A stretch of 64,000 nucleotides of DNA from Vitis vinifera (Eukaryota; Streptophyta; Magnoliopsida; Vitales; Vitaceae). The notes beneath the pieces are model-generated. The model worked only from the letters and a program-made list of their open reading frames with translations, ran no database searches and was not told the DNA's origin. The translations under genes and the position numbers were made by a program. Where the stretch lies: the NCBI RefSeq assembly GCF_030704535.1, contig NC_081817.1, positions 23,437,001-23,501,000 on the forward strand, in the 5' to 3' direction. Position 1 is the first letter of the stretch. Each line of letters starts with the position of its first letter. Positions 11,528 to 22,688 of the stretch are shown here, in pieces.

Positions 11528-14500
11528 TGCTAATTTTTAGCCTTTTCCATGGAAGAAATAATAACAATAAATACTTTTGAATTTATTAATTTTATCTTTG
11601 AAATGCTTGGCCCAATAATTTTGATATTTTCAAAAGTTTGACTAAATTCAAAAGGATTACCTTTCACTTTTTCTTTTTTTTTTTTCCCAACTTGTATAAA
11701 TCACTTTAGAAAATAAAGTTTGACTTAATGCAATATTATTTTCAAAATAAATTGATGTTGAAAAAGGACGTATTTTGGGCCATAGTTTTTGTGTACCATG
11801 ATGATAACTTCTAATTTTGTCATTAAGTACATCATCTTTTCTTGCATATTATTATGATAACTCCTAATTTCTTCACATGCTATATCGTATTTCAAAGAAT
11901 TCCTAGTTATACCTTCTTAATATGGTACGCCATTAACTTTCACAATTTATCTACATGTTACAATATTTTTGCTAATTTTTACCTTTTTCCATGGAAGAAA
12001 TAATAATAAGAATATGTTTTTTTCATGTTCTAATTGTACCTTTGAAATGCTTTGCACGATAATTTTGATATTTTGAAAAGTTTGACTAAATTCAAAAGGA
12101 TTACCTTTCCCTTTTTTTTTTCCAACTTGTATAAATCACTTTAGAAAATAAAGTTTGACTTAATGCAACATTATTTTCAAAATAAATTGATGTTGAAAAG
12201 GACATATTTTGGGCCATAGTTTTTGTGTACCATGATGATAACTCCTAATTTTGCCATTAAGTACATCATCTTTTCTTGCATATTATTATGATAACTCCTA
12301 ATTTCTTCATATGTTATATCGTATTTCAAAGAATTCCTAGTTATACCTTCTTAATACGGTACACCATTAACTTTCACAATTTATCTACATGTTACAATAT
12401 TTTTGCTAATTTTTACCTTTTTCCATGGAAGAAATAATAATAATAATATGTTTTTTTCATGTTCTAATTGTACCTTTGAAATGCTTTGCACGATAATTTT
12501 GATATTTTTAAAAGTTTGACTAAATTCAAAAGGATTACCTTTCACTTTTTTTTTTTTCCAACTTGTATAAATCACTTTAGAAAATAAAGTTTGACTTAAT
12601 GCAACATTATTTTCAAAATAAATTGATGTTGAAAAGGACATATTTTGGGCCATAGTTTTTGTGTACCATGATGATAACTCCTAATTTTGTCATTAAGTAC
12701 ATCATCTTTTCTTGCATATTATTATGATAACTCCTAATTTCTTCATATGCTATGTAGTATTTCAAAGAATTCCTAGTTATACCTTCTTAATACGGTACGC
12801 CATTAACTTTTATAATTTATCTACATGTTACAATATTTTTGCTAATTTTTACCTTTTTCCATAGAAGAAATAATAATAATAATAATATGCTTTTTTCATG
12901 TTCTAATTGTACCTTTGAAATGTTTTGCACGATAATTTTGATATTTTTAAAAGTTTGACTAAATTCAAAAGGATTACCTTTCACTTTTTTTTTTTCCAAC
13001 TTGTATAAATCACTTTAGAAAATAAAGTTTGACTTAATGCAACATTATTTTCAAAATAAATTGATGTTGAAAAGGACGTATTTTGGGCCATAGTTTTTGT
13101 GTACCATGATGATAACTCCTAATTTTGTCATTAAGTACATCATCTTTTCTTGCATATTATTATGATAACTCCTAATTTCTTCATATGCTATATCGCATTT
13201 CAAAGAATTCCTAGTTATACCTTCTTAATACGGTATGCCATTAACTTTCACAATTTATTTACATGTTACAATATTTTTGCTAATTTTTACCTTTTTCCAT
13301 GGAAGAAATAATAATAATAATTTGTTTTTTTCATGTTCTAATTGTACCTTTGAAATGCTTTGCACGATAATTTTGATATTTTCAAAAGTTTGACTAAATT
13401 CAAATACATTACTTTTTATTTTATTTTTTTCAACTCATATAAATCACTTTAGAAAATAAAGTGTGACTTAATGCAACATTATTTTCAAAATAATTATTTG
13501 CTTTTGAAAAGGACATATTCTGGGCCTTAGTTTTTGTATACCATGATGATAACTCCTAATTTCTTCATATGGTATATTGCATTTAAAAGAATTCCTAGTT
13601 GTACCTTCTTGATAGGGTATGTCATTAACTTTTACAATCTATCCACGTGTTACAATATTTTTGCTATTTTTTTACCTTTTTCCATGGGAGAAAAAATAAT
13701 AATGTGCTTTTGGATCTTCTAATTGTATCTTTGAAATGCTTCTCTCAATAATTTTGATATTTTCAAAAGTTTTATTTCATTCAAATAGACTATTTTTCAC
13801 TTTTTTTTTTCAACTCATATAAATCACTTTAGAAAATAAAATGTGACTCAATGTAACATTATTTTCAAAATAAATTGTTCTTCAAAAAGATAGATGTTTT
13901 GGGGTTTAGTTTTTGTGTACCATAATAGTAACTCCTAATTTCTTCATATGGTATATCATATTTCCTTACATACTCTAATGATAACTCTTAATTTCTTCAT
14001 ATGGTGCATCACTTTTCAAAGGAATTCCTAATTTTGTCATTAAGTACATCATCTTTCCTTGCATATTATTATGATAACTCCTAATTTCTTCATATGCTAT
14101 ATTGTATTTCAAAGATCTCCTAGTTGTACCTGCTTAATACGATACACTATTAACTTTCACAATTTATCTACATGTTACAATATTTTTGCTAATTTTTATC
14201 TTTTTCTGAGGAAGAAATAATAATAATATGCTTTTTTCATGTTCTAATTGTACCTTTGAAATGCTTTGCACGATAATTTTGATATTTTCAAAAGTTTGAC
14301 TAAATTCAAATACATTACTTTTCATTTTATTTTTTTCAACTCATGTAAATCACTTTAGAAAATAAAGTGTGACTTAATGCAACATTATTTTCAAAATAAT
14401 TATTTTCTCTTGAAAAAGACATATTTTGGGCCTTAGTTTTTGTATACCATGATGATAACTCCTAATTTTGTCATATGGTACATCATATTACCTTGCATAT

Positions 14501-15060
14501 TTTCATGATAACTCCTAATTTCTTCATATGGTATATCGCATTTCAAATAATTCCTAATTGTACCTTCTTAATAGGGTATGCCATTAACTTTCACAATCTA
14601 TCCATGTGTTACAATATTTTTGCTAATTTTTACCTTTTTCCATGGAAGAAACAATAATAATATGCTTTTGGATCTTCTAATTGTATTTTTGAAATGCTTC
14701 TTTCAATAATTTTGATATTTTCAAAAGTTTTATTTAATTCAAATAAACTATTTTTCACTTTTTTTTCAACTCATATAAATCACTTTAGAAAATAAAATGT
14801 GACTCAGTGTAACATTATTTTCAAAATAAATTGTTCTTCAAAAAGATAGATATTTTGGGGTTTAGTTTTTGTGTACCATAATAGTAACTCCTAATTTCTT
14901 TATATGGTATATCATATTTCCTTACATCTTATAATGATGACTCATAATTTCTTCATATGGTATATCGTATTTCCTTACATACTCTAATGATAACTCTTAA
15001 TTTCTTCATATGGTACATCACTTTTCAAATGAATTCCTAACCGCATGTTCTTAATAGCGT
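11528..15060. repeat. Tandem array of ~435-bp units (about 8 copies)
   Basis: The marker GCTAATTTTTACCTTTTTCC or close variants recurs at 11528, 11971, 12405, 12841, 13279, 13663, 14188 and 14622. Spacings are 443, 434, 436, 438, 384, 525 and 434. Each unit also has the words GGAAGAAATAATAAT, AAAATAAAGT and GTACCATGATGATAACTCCT. Units between 11.97 and 13.3 kb are almost identical, which suggests recent unequal exchange. The equivalent array in copy 2 has only three units. Several 60-90 codon frames inside it are repeat artefacts. Confidence 0.9.
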
Positions 15061-16933
15061 ACACAACTTTTGTATTTCTTTGCATATAGTGATGAAAGCT
15101 CTTAATTTCTTTATATGATACATCAATTCTCAAAAGAATTTCTAATTGCATGCTCTTGATTATATCATTCTTATAATGAAGATTTTGAAGTTAAATAAAA
15201 GAGTATTGGGTATAAAATTTTTAAATACTTATACTCATTTTTGAAATAAAGAATGTTTAAAACATAATTAGAAGCAACGATAACAATAATTTTTATAACT
15301 TTAATAATAACATGCAAAATTGTGTGATAAAGTTAAGATTAACCACTCCACTCAAATAGTGCATTTTTTAGTCTCTTAATAAGGTATTAAAATCAACAAT
15401 GTTTTCATAATTGGATCGGTTACTAAATTGAAAAAGTTTCTAGTTCATGATTCATTGGTTGGATTGATGATTGAATCACGATTAAATAGATAACATTCTA
15501 AATATATAATTTATATATTATTTAATGAATAAAATGATTCAAATCAAAATTCAAAAATTTAAAATCATAAATATAAAATCACAAATTTAAGTATCAAAAT
15601 TTATTTGAAAGTCAGAAATACATTTGATAATAAAAAATCTATTTTAAAATAGGATATTTATTTTAAAATTAGAAAATTATTTTAAATAAAAAAATTTTAT
15701 TTTTATTTTAAAATAAGAAATTTATTTTAAAATGATATGATGATTCAAATCAAAATTCATAAATTTAAAAATTAAAATCATAAATATTAAATCACATATT
15801 TAAAAAATAATAATTTGAAAAATTAGAAATTAAAAATGATACAAACATAAAATAAAATAACTAATTGCATCAAAAAACAAACATTGAAATAATGAACAAG
15901 GGAGGTTGGAGGGCACTTACAACTATTGGAGTCATTGGGGTCTTGTTGTTCGTCAACATTGTTGTTCGTCAACATCGTTATTGCAGAAACTGTTGCCTAA
16001 TCGTTCAATTCATAGAGAACCACCTAGTTCATCAAGTTCACCAATTCGATTTCTAATTCCATTGATTTGAGGGTGGTTCAACAACTAAACAACTCAAAAG
16101 GGTAGACCAAATTGGAATGGTTGTTGGTCGAATCGGTAGGACCAACATGATTTGTTCGACCCAATTTTTAAAACATTGGTATATAATGATGAGGTTTTCA
16201 AAAAATGTTAAATAATTAGTTTAAAGTTATATTTGTAAAAGGAATCATTTTTATATTTAAGTTGTTTTATTATCAAATTCACCACTTAAACCTAAGATTA
16301 TACCAAATATTTTTCTATTTTAATAATTTAGGTTGCTTGATGAAATGCATGAACTTTATGTACACGAGTGTGAATCAATTCAAATAAAAATAATATCCTT
16401 AAGTGCTTAATAATAGTTTGACATTCATTTTTCTAATAATTTAATATTCAAACAAATTTCTATCCTTTAAAATAGAAAATTATTTTCTATTCTTCAAAAT
16501 AGAAAATTATTTTCTAGACTCAAAAAAATGTTTGGTAATTTTTTAAATACTTATTCTGGAAATAAGATTTTTTTAAAGAACATATTTTAATTATAATAAT
16601 CAATCATTTTTTAGGAGACATTTAAAAAAATAATTATATGAGAATAATTAAAAATAAATTACCATAGATAAAAAAATATTTAGAAACATAGAAAACAAGT
16701 TTAAAACATTCCTTATTTCTAAACATACTTTTGCTTTAATTTATTTTTTATTTAATTTAACTTTCTTTTTTCCATGAATGTTCACTTTTACTATGCATAT
16801 ATTTGTTTCATTCTTTTAAATCATATTTGAAACTATTTGAATAGTTTTCTATTCTTAAAAGTGGCACTTTCTAAAGAATTTGTTCTAAAAACAAGAAACT
16901 TGTTTTGAAAATAAGAATTTTTTTTTCTAAAAA
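15061..16933. other. AT-rich spacer between the tandem array and the Copia element
   Basis: Matches 43580-45450 in copy 2. Around 15895-16100 there is a less AT-rich island (GGGAGGTTGGAGGGCACTTA at 15900) that is conserved in both copies. Its reading frame is not, so I do not call a gene. From 16480 on there are MITE-like TTTTCTA/TAGAAAA runs. Confidence 0.5.
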
Positions 16934-16938
16934 CATAT

Positions 16939-17164
16939 TGAAAGTGCTCAGGCACGGATTTAGCAAGAATAAGGAGTTTATTCTATTCACTGCATAATTG
17001 AACAGTACATCAATAGCTATATATATATATTACAGCATCTAACCATCTAACTAATCTAACCACTTTCTAACTCAGCATAACAGCATCTGTTAGAGAAGAC
17101 TCAGCATAACCGCATCTGTTATGGAAGAGAAGAATCAGCTGCTATCATGGGTGTTTGTCTATCA
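16939..17164 (-). repeat. 3' LTR of the Copia element
   Basis: 226 bp, differing from the other LTR at one base (CACGG against CACTG near the left end). It includes a TATATATATA promoter-like run, two tandem 29-bp repeats (17071-17099 and 17100-17128) in the U3 part, and the last 46 nt of the gag-pol frame. Confidence 0.96.
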
Positions 17165-20100
17165 TCCCCCCGCAAGCTGACAGGTCTTGGGACAACAGAG
17201 AGACGAGTACGAGCAGCTGAGAACTGACAGTTTGGAACATGCTTAGTAAAGACATCTGCCAACTGGTCGGTAGAAGGAACATATTGAATCAAAAGCTCTT
17301 TGTGGAGGACCTTATCACGAACAAAGTGAAGATCAATCTCTATGTGCTTCGAGCGGGCATGGAAGACAGAGTTAGCTGCAAGAGCAGTAGCACTGATATT
17401 ATCACACCAGATCAGAGGAGTGTCCTGTTGAGGAATGCATAATTCTTTGAGCAGAAACTGAACCCAAGAGACCTCAGCGGCGAGAAGAGCAAGTGCCCGA
17501 TACTCCGATTCTGCACTACTACGAGAGACAACACGTTGCTTGGTGGAGGACCATGAGATGAGATTGGTGCCAAAAAAAAGACAAAAGCCACTGGTGCTTC
17601 TTCTATCATCAGGACATGATGCCCAATCTGCATCGGTATATCCTTGAAGAGACAAAGATGGTGAGGCATGGATAGAAATACCATGAGTAGCAGTACCTTT
17701 GAGATAGCGGAGTATACGCTTAGCAGCTTGCAAATGAGAAGTGGTAGGACGAGCCATGTATTGACAAGCTCGATTCACTGCAAACGAGATTTCTGGTCGT
17801 GTGAGAGTGATGTATTGAAGAGCACCCACAAGACTACGGTAGTGAGTAGCATCAAGAACGGATAAAGGTTCTCCATCTGCTGCTGATAACAATTTTCCTA
17901 AGGCACCAGGTGTGCTAGCAGATTTGGCCTCATGAAGATTAGCACGCTCAAGTAGCTGATGTATGTAGCGTTGTTGATTGAGATGAAGAGCATGAGAATG
18001 CGGAGTGACTTCAATGCCAAGAAAGTAGCTAATATCCCCAAGGTCCCGAAGAGCAAAATGAGAGCTAAGTTGAGAAATGATTTGATGGACCCGTGATGGA
18101 TTGCTGCCAGTAATGAGAATATCATCCACATAGATTAATAGGATGACAATATCAGATGCAGAGTGGAAATAAAACAAAGATGCATCAGCCCTTGAGCATT
18201 GGAATCCAATCTGTAAGAGAAAGGAGCTGAGCTTGTGGAACCAGGCTCGAGGCGCTTGTTTAAGGCCATAGAGAGCCTTCTGTAAACGACAAACATGAGT
18301 GGGGCAAGAGCTATCTTCAAAGCCTGGAGGTTGCATCATAAACACCTGTTCTTGAAGATCCCCATTTAAAAAAGCATTGTGGACATCTAGTTGTTTAATA
18401 GGCCAGTTGGAAGAGACCACAATAGAGAGAACAAGCCTGATAGTGCAAGGCTTCACGACTGGACTGAATGTCTCAAAAAAATCGATGCCATAGGTTTGAT
18501 GAAAACCTTGGGCAACCAGCTGAGCTTTGTACCTGTCAATGCTGCCATTAGGTTTATGTTTGAGTTTGAAGACCCATTTACACCCAATAATTTTGGCATT
18601 AGACGGAGGTGGCACCAGAGACCAAGTTTGATTCTTCAATAGAGCCTGATATTCTTGTTCCATAGCAAGCTTCCAGTTGGGGTCTTGAAGAGCCTGCTTA
18701 ACAGTACGTGGCTCAATTGTGAGTGAGGTAAGATAGGTCTTCTTTTTGCATATACCAGATTTGGATCTAGTAATCATAGGATGGCCAGGAATTGGAGCTG
18801 TTGAATCCTGGAGTGAAGTAGTAGGAGTTTCAGCTGTTTCATCCACAAATGGCACCTGAATGAGTGGGGGTAAAGACAAAGAGCTGGCTGAAGGTGATGT
18901 GGGGGCAGGTTCGGATGGGGTAGCTAGAGGAGAGCTGGTTGTGGGTGGAAAGAGAATAGGAGATGGAGGAAGAGGAAATGCTGGAGTAACAGGAATGTGA
19001 TATGACTGTTGGGAGGGAGGGCTCAATGCCTGAAATGGAAATGAAGTCTCTACAAATACTACATGCCTAGAGATATACACTCTGTTAGTTGTAGGATTGA
19101 GGCAAAGATAACCCTTGTGAGATGGTGCATGACCAAGAAAGATACATGGTGTGGACCGTGGCTGAAATTTGTTGGAGTTGAGATGTTTGAGGTGTGGATA
19201 ACAAAGGCAACCAAAGACTTTGAAATGGAAATAATCAGGTGGGTGTTTATAAAGAAGAGAAAATGGGGAGCTGTAATTGAGTAAAGGAGAAGGCATGCAA
19301 TTGATAAGGGTAACTGCTGTGGTGAAAGCATAAGGCCAAAATTTGGATGGAAGGGTAGCTGTGTAAAGAAGAGTGAGCCCGGTTTCTACAACATGGCGCA
19401 TTTTGCGTTCTACTCGGCCATTTTGTTCAGGTGTATAAGGGCAGGAAAATCTATGGAGTATACCATGAAGAGATAAAAATTTGGTAAGGGCAATGAACTC
19501 TCCACCATGATCTGTTTGAAGGCATTTAATGGTCGTTTGAAATTGGTTTTCAACAAGAGTTTTAAATTGGACAAAAGTGGAGTGAACCTGATCCTTGGTG
19601 GGGAGCAAATAGAACCATACAAACCTAGAGTAATCATCCATGAGCAACAGAAAATACCGGGCACCTGTGGAGGAAGGAACAGGTGCTGGTCCCCACAAGT
19701 CTGCATGGATGAGTTCAAGAGGAGAGGAGGCCCGGGAAGTGGACAAAGAAAAAGGAACTTTGTGACTTTTGGCACAACAACAAGCATTGCAAACATCAAC
19801 TATTTTATTTGAGTTATGTGAAATATTACATGTATGAAAAATTTTCTGAAGTATTACAGCAGAAGAATGGCCAAATCGTTGATACCACAGCATAGTAGTG
19901 GGCTGAGTTTTTGTGAGAAATACTTGATGTTTAGGACTGGCAGTAGGTGAACTGATAGATGAGGTAGGAAACTTGTAGAGTCCACGTTCAAGTTGGCCTT
20001 GGAGGAGAGTCACTTTGGTGTCCTTGTCCTTGACAAAAAATGAAGAAGGATGAAATTCCAGAATGGTATTATTGTCAGTACAAAATTTTGACACACTAAT

Positions 20101-21345
20101 GAGATTTGAAGTGAGTTGTGGAACATGGAGCACATTATGTAAGACAAAGGGTTTGGCAGAAGTGTGGAGAAAGGAATGACCAACTTGGGTTATGGGTAGA
20201 GACTTACCATTGCCAACCATTACAGAGTCAGTACCATTGTAGGCAGTACCATTGTGGATATTAGCAGCCGTGTGGGAGAGATGGTGGGTGGCGCCTAAAT
20301 CCAAAAACCAAGAGTCCATTGATGCTGGGGAAGGTGCTGCCATCATAGCTTGAGCAGGAGGAGTGGGACCAATTTGAGAGGTTGATGAGGCTGGTGCACG
20401 TGGCCCTTGATAATTCACATCAAATCTATGATAACAAGAGAGGACCATGTGCCCAAACTTGCCACATAACTGACACTGTGGTCGGTTATTTGTCCGGGAT
20501 CGATTATTGTTGAATCGGTTAGGGCGATATCCTTGAAGATATTGTTGTCGTGAATCTGGAAGAGTGTCAGGTCGTATGGTTGGCATGAACGACTGAGGTG
20601 GTTTCCCTTGAGAGGGTTTGTTGGACTGTGACCTTCGTGGTCTGTTATGAGTTGCAAAATTGGCAATGAGGAGGTTTTCTTCAGTAGCCGTGGTTTGAAG
20701 ATGCAGCCTCTGTTCATGAGTCAAAAGGATGTTATGTACTGCATGAAGCTGAATGTCATCATCTCTAGCAGTGAGAGAAGCCACGATGGGGTTGTATTCA
20801 GCCCCTAGTCCACTCAGTAATTGAAGGATTTGATCCTTTTCTGGCACTGGTTCTCCAATAGCTGCCAGACTATCAAAGATGTGTTTGAGTTTTTGGATGT
20901 ATTCCATCATGGTGAGAGAGCCTTTTTTGGTTGTTTGAAAAGCAAGTCTCAACTGCATTGTTCTTGCTTTGGTGGAAGCAGAAAAGCTTCGTTGGAGGGT
21001 TGTCCATGCTTCATGGGATGTTTGTAGCCCAACAATTTGACCCATAACATCTGGGGTGAGAGAGGAGTAGATCCAACTCAGGATCATACGGTCATATCTC
21101 CTCCAAACCAGAAAATCTGGGTTCACTTCACCGGTGGATATTGTTTTTGGAGGACATGGTCTCAGACCTTCAATATGGTCCTCAAATCCATTGGCATATA
21201 TCACATTTTCCATTTGTGTATGCCAAAGGATATGATTATCTCTATCTAGTTTGATAGGAAGAGGATGATTCAGCATGCTCATGTTCAGGGTAGGGGTTAC
21301 CTGAGAAGAGACAATCTCCGGCATGGTCTGTGTTGATGAAGCCAT
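17119..21345 (-). CDS. Copia gag-pol polyprotein, 1408 aa
   Basis: A single frame encodes Gag, then protease, integrase, reverse transcriptase and RNase H, which package and copy the element RNA and insert the cDNA. Visible parts are a Gag core (about 20-240), a CX2CX4HX4C zinc knuckle at C291-C304 (CQLCGKFGHMVLSC) and a protease motif at D349-L350-G351-A352. Integrase has zinc ligands H493/H504/C519/C522 and catalytic D549, D612 and E646. RT has D987 (QLDVHNAFLNG) and YVDD at 1072-1075. RNase H acidic residues are D1238/D1240, E1279 and D1315. The start is the first ATG after the primer site, giving a 135-nt leader. The C-terminus runs over the polypurine tract into the LTR. One oddity is that the protease motif has Leu where the family has Ser or Thr, which may impair processing. 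Confidence 0.96.
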   Translation of the reverse strand: MASSTQTMPEIVSSQVTPTLNMSMLNHPLPIKLDRDNHILWHTQMENVIYANGFEDHIEGLRPCPPKTISTGEVNPDFLVWRRYDRMILSWIYSSLTPDVMGQIVGLQTSHEAWTTLQRSFSASTKARTMQLRLAFQTTKKGSLTMMEYIQKLKHIFDSLAAIGEPVPEKDQILQLLSGLGAEYNPIVASLTARDDDIQLHAVHNILLTHEQRLHLQTTATEENLLIANFATHNRPRRSQSNKPSQGKPPQSFMPTIRPDTLPDSRQQYLQGYRPNRFNNNRSRTNNRPQCQLCGKFGHMVLSCYHRFDVNYQGPRAPASSTSQIGPTPPAQAMMAAPSPASMDSWFLDLGATHHLSHTAANIHNGTAYNGTDSVMVGNGKSLPITQVGHSFLHTSAKPFVLHNVLHVPQLTSNLISVSKFCTDNNTILEFHPSSFFVKDKDTKVTLLQGQLERGLYKFPTSSISSPTASPKHQVFLTKTQPTTMLWYQRFGHSSAVILQKIFHTCNISHNSNKIVDVCNACCCAKSHKVPFSLSTSRASSPLELIHADLWGPAPVPSSTGARYFLLLMDDYSRFVWFYLLPTKDQVHSTFVQFKTLVENQFQTTIKCLQTDHGGEFIALTKFLSLHGILHRFSCPYTPEQNGRVERKMRHVVETGLTLLYTATLPSKFWPYAFTTAVTLINCMPSPLLNYSSPFSLLYKHPPDYFHFKVFGCLCYPHLKHLNSNKFQPRSTPCIFLGHAPSHKGYLCLNPTTNRVYISRHVVFVETSFPFQALSPPSQQSYHIPVTPAFPLPPSPILFPPTTSSPLATPSEPAPTSPSASSLSLPPLIQVPFVDETAETPTTSLQDSTAPIPGHPMITRSKSGICKKKTYLTSLTIEPRTVKQALQDPNWKLAMEQEYQALLKNQTWSLVPPPSNAKIIGCKWVFKLKHKPNGSIDRYKAQLVAQGFHQTYGIDFFETFSPVVKPCTIRLVLSIVVSSNWPIKQLDVHNAFLNGDLQEQVFMMQPPGFEDSSCPTHVCRLQKALYGLKQAPRAWFHKLSSFLLQIGFQCSRADASLFYFHSASDIVILLIYVDDILITGSNPSRVHQIISQLSSHFALRDLGDISYFLGIEVTPHSHALHLNQQRYIHQLLERANLHEAKSASTPGALGKLLSAADGEPLSVLDATHYRSLVGALQYITLTRPEISFAVNRACQYMARPTTSHLQAAKRILRYLKGTATHGISIHASPSLSLQGYTDADWASCPDDRRSTSGFCLFFGTNLISWSSTKQRVVSRSSAESEYRALALLAAEVSWVQFLLKELCIPQQDTPLIWCDNISATALAANSVFHARSKHIEIDLHFVRDKVLHKELLIQYVPSTDQLADVFTKHVPNCQFSAARTRLSVVPRPVSLRGDDRQTPMIAADSSLP
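17165..17172 (-). other. Polypurine tract of the Copia element
   Basis: On the minus strand a GGGGGGA-type purine run directly abuts the TG of the 3' LTR. It would prime plus-strand DNA synthesis. Here it lies within the gag-pol coding frame. Confidence 0.85.
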
Positions 21346-21480
21346 CGGAGTAGGTACAATATGTTCTTGAAGTGAATAAGCAAAGATCAGAAGAAAGTTG
21401 CAGCAGAAAGTGTTGCTGGAGATTTCTTAATTTTCTTGCTGGGAGAGAAATCAGAGAGAAAAAAAAAATTCAGGAGCCTG

Positions 21481-21494
21481 TGGCTCTGATACCA
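21481..21494 (-). other. Primer-binding site of the Copia element
   Basis: The minus strand reads TGGTATCAGAGCCA right after the 5' LTR. It complements the 3' end of initiator tRNA-Met, the usual primer of plant Copia elements. Confidence 0.92.
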
Positions 21495-21720
21495 TGAAAG
21501 TGCTCAGGCACTGATTTAGCAAGAATAAGGAGTTTATTCTATTCACTGCATAATTGAACAGTACATCAATAGCTATATATATATATTACAGCATCTAACC
21601 ATCTAACTAATCTAACCACTTTCTAACTCAGCATAACAGCATCTGTTAGAGAAGACTCAGCATAACCGCATCTGTTATGGAAGAGAAGAATCAGCTGCTA
21701 TCATGGGTGTTTGTCTATCA
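21495..21720 (-). repeat. 5' LTR of the Copia element
   Basis: 226 bp, TG...CA, identical to the 3' LTR except for one base. The TATA-like run is at about 21573-21586 (minus strand), with the tandem 29-bp repeats upstream of it in U3. Confidence 0.96.
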
Positions 21721-22147
21721 CATATTTTAATTAAGTTGTTTTCAAGGAGATATTTTAAAAAATAATTATATAAATATAGAAATATTTAAAAATAAAAAAA
21801 TAAAGCTAAAAACATTTCTGATTTTCAAACATGTCTTTATTTTAAAAATACGGAAAAACTACTTTTGAAAACTTTTGTAAACATACCTTTTAAAAAATTT
21901 ACATTCATACATATGATGTCCTTTATATTAGTCATTTTCTGAATATTTTATTCTATGAAGAGATTGTTATGACCCCATCAATACAATATGCTTTGAGACT
22001 CTTATTGCAAGGCCGACAAGCTGGGTATACTTTGTACAATCTCACGAAAATTCAGCTTGGAAAAAATCTTACTAGCATTATTGCAAATTTGACATAATAC
22101 TACTTCTTAATCTTACAGCAAACTTGGGAGCACATGGCCACAAATTC

Positions 22148-22155
22148 TATATATA
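22148..22155 (+). promoter_or_regulatory. TATA box of TPS locus B
   Basis: TATATATA is 43 bp before the ATG at 22191, with the same spacing as in locus F. Because an in-frame upstream ATG (22134) precedes this TATA box, the downstream MALLTLSS start is preferred. Confidence 0.65.
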
Positions 22156-22190
22156 GCTGCTGGCAATGTGATCCAGCTTGTCCCACTCCA

Positions 22191-22688
22191 ATGGCTCTTT
22201 TGACGCTTTCTTCAAACCTTTTTTTCACTTTTACAAGACTGCAACCTACAAGCCGCTTCTGCCGTGGAAAATCGCAGGGTGTTCGCATTTCTGGTCCAGT
22301 CCAATGCACGGGTGGGGCTAAAACTAGTAGCCAAACAGCTGTGATTGTGAGGCGAACTGCAAACTTCCAACCTTCAATTTGGGATTATGATTATATCCAG
22401 TCACTAACGAGTGATTATGTGGTAGGTGTTAGCTTTTAGTACTATTGTTCATTAATGGACTCAACTTGATTTTTTGAGGGATATAGTGTCTTATATGCAG
22501 GGACAAACGTACACAAGACAATTGGAGAAGCTTAAGGGAGATGTAAAGATGATGCTTGGCGAAGCCGAGAAACTTTTGCATCAACTGGAGCTAATTGATA
22601 CCTTGCAAAGGCTTGGAATACACTATCACTTTGGGGAAGAAATAAGGAGGATATTGCATGGCATATACAACAACTACAATAGGAATGA
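22191..22688 (+). pseudogene. Locus B: TPS-b gene cut off in exon 2
   Basis: Exon 1 is 22191-22421 (77 codons: MALLTLSSN, then RRTANFQPSIWDYDY, so the RRX8W motif is intact). Intron 1 is 22422-22500 (GT...AG). Exon 2 starts at 22501 (GQTYTRQLEKLKGDVKMML). Homology to locus F stops at the ATGA of 22685-22688. From there on the DNA equals the 3' flank of TPS locus E (61201 onward), and the frame ends at a TAG at 22708-22710. The whole catalytic C-terminal domain is gone. The promoter region with its TATA box is kept, so a short transcript is possible, running toward the 3' end of locus C. Confidence 0.92.

Larger units (their letters stand above)
16934..21725 (-). mobile_element. Full-length Ty1/Copia LTR retrotransposon
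   Basis: The element is 16939-21720 (4782 bp), flanked by the 5-bp target duplication CATAT at 16934-16938 and 21721-21725. It has two 226-bp LTRs (TG...CA) that differ by a single base, a primer-binding site for tRNA-iMet (21481-21494), a polypurine tract (17165-17172) and one continuous gag-pol frame. Domain order PR-INT-RT-RH places it in Copia. Near-identical LTRs and an unbroken frame indicate a very recent insertion. The second copy of the duplication has the empty site at about 45.45 kb, so insertion came after the duplication. The small size suggests an Ale-type lineage, which is only an inference. Confidence 0.97.
5436..22688. repeat. Copy 1 of the large tandem segmental duplication (left part)
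   Basis: From about 5436 the sequence matches 37830 onward in the same order and direction. Shared landmarks include ATTTATTTGAATCCCAGCAA at about 5459, a stretch on 'first part of the year' type AT-rich spacer near 6540, the ~435-bp tandem repeat array, the spacer around 15.9 kb and TPS locus B. Homology to locus F ends inside exon 2 at the ATGA of 22685-22688. After that the sequence matches 61201 onward, so the duplication continues through locus C. Copy 1 differs by insertions (7553-8415, 8872-9973, 16939-21720) and by array expansion. Confidence 0.9.

Noticed and set aside
12381..14657. Four frames of 60-90 codons in the tandem array
   Set aside because: They recur with the repeat unit and have low-complexity composition; repeat artefacts.
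11471..15060. Regular repeats considered as a CRISPR array
   Set aside because: The unit is ~435 bp without short spacers, in a plant nuclear context.
17239..21249. Several plus-strand and alternative minus-strand frames of 60-130 codons
   Set aside because: They overlap the 1408-aa gag-pol frame and are its shadows.
22134..22190. Upstream in-frame ATG of locus B (and 45903 for locus F)
   Set aside because: It lies before the TATA box, and the downstream MALL start aligns with MALF of locus C and MALH of locus A.
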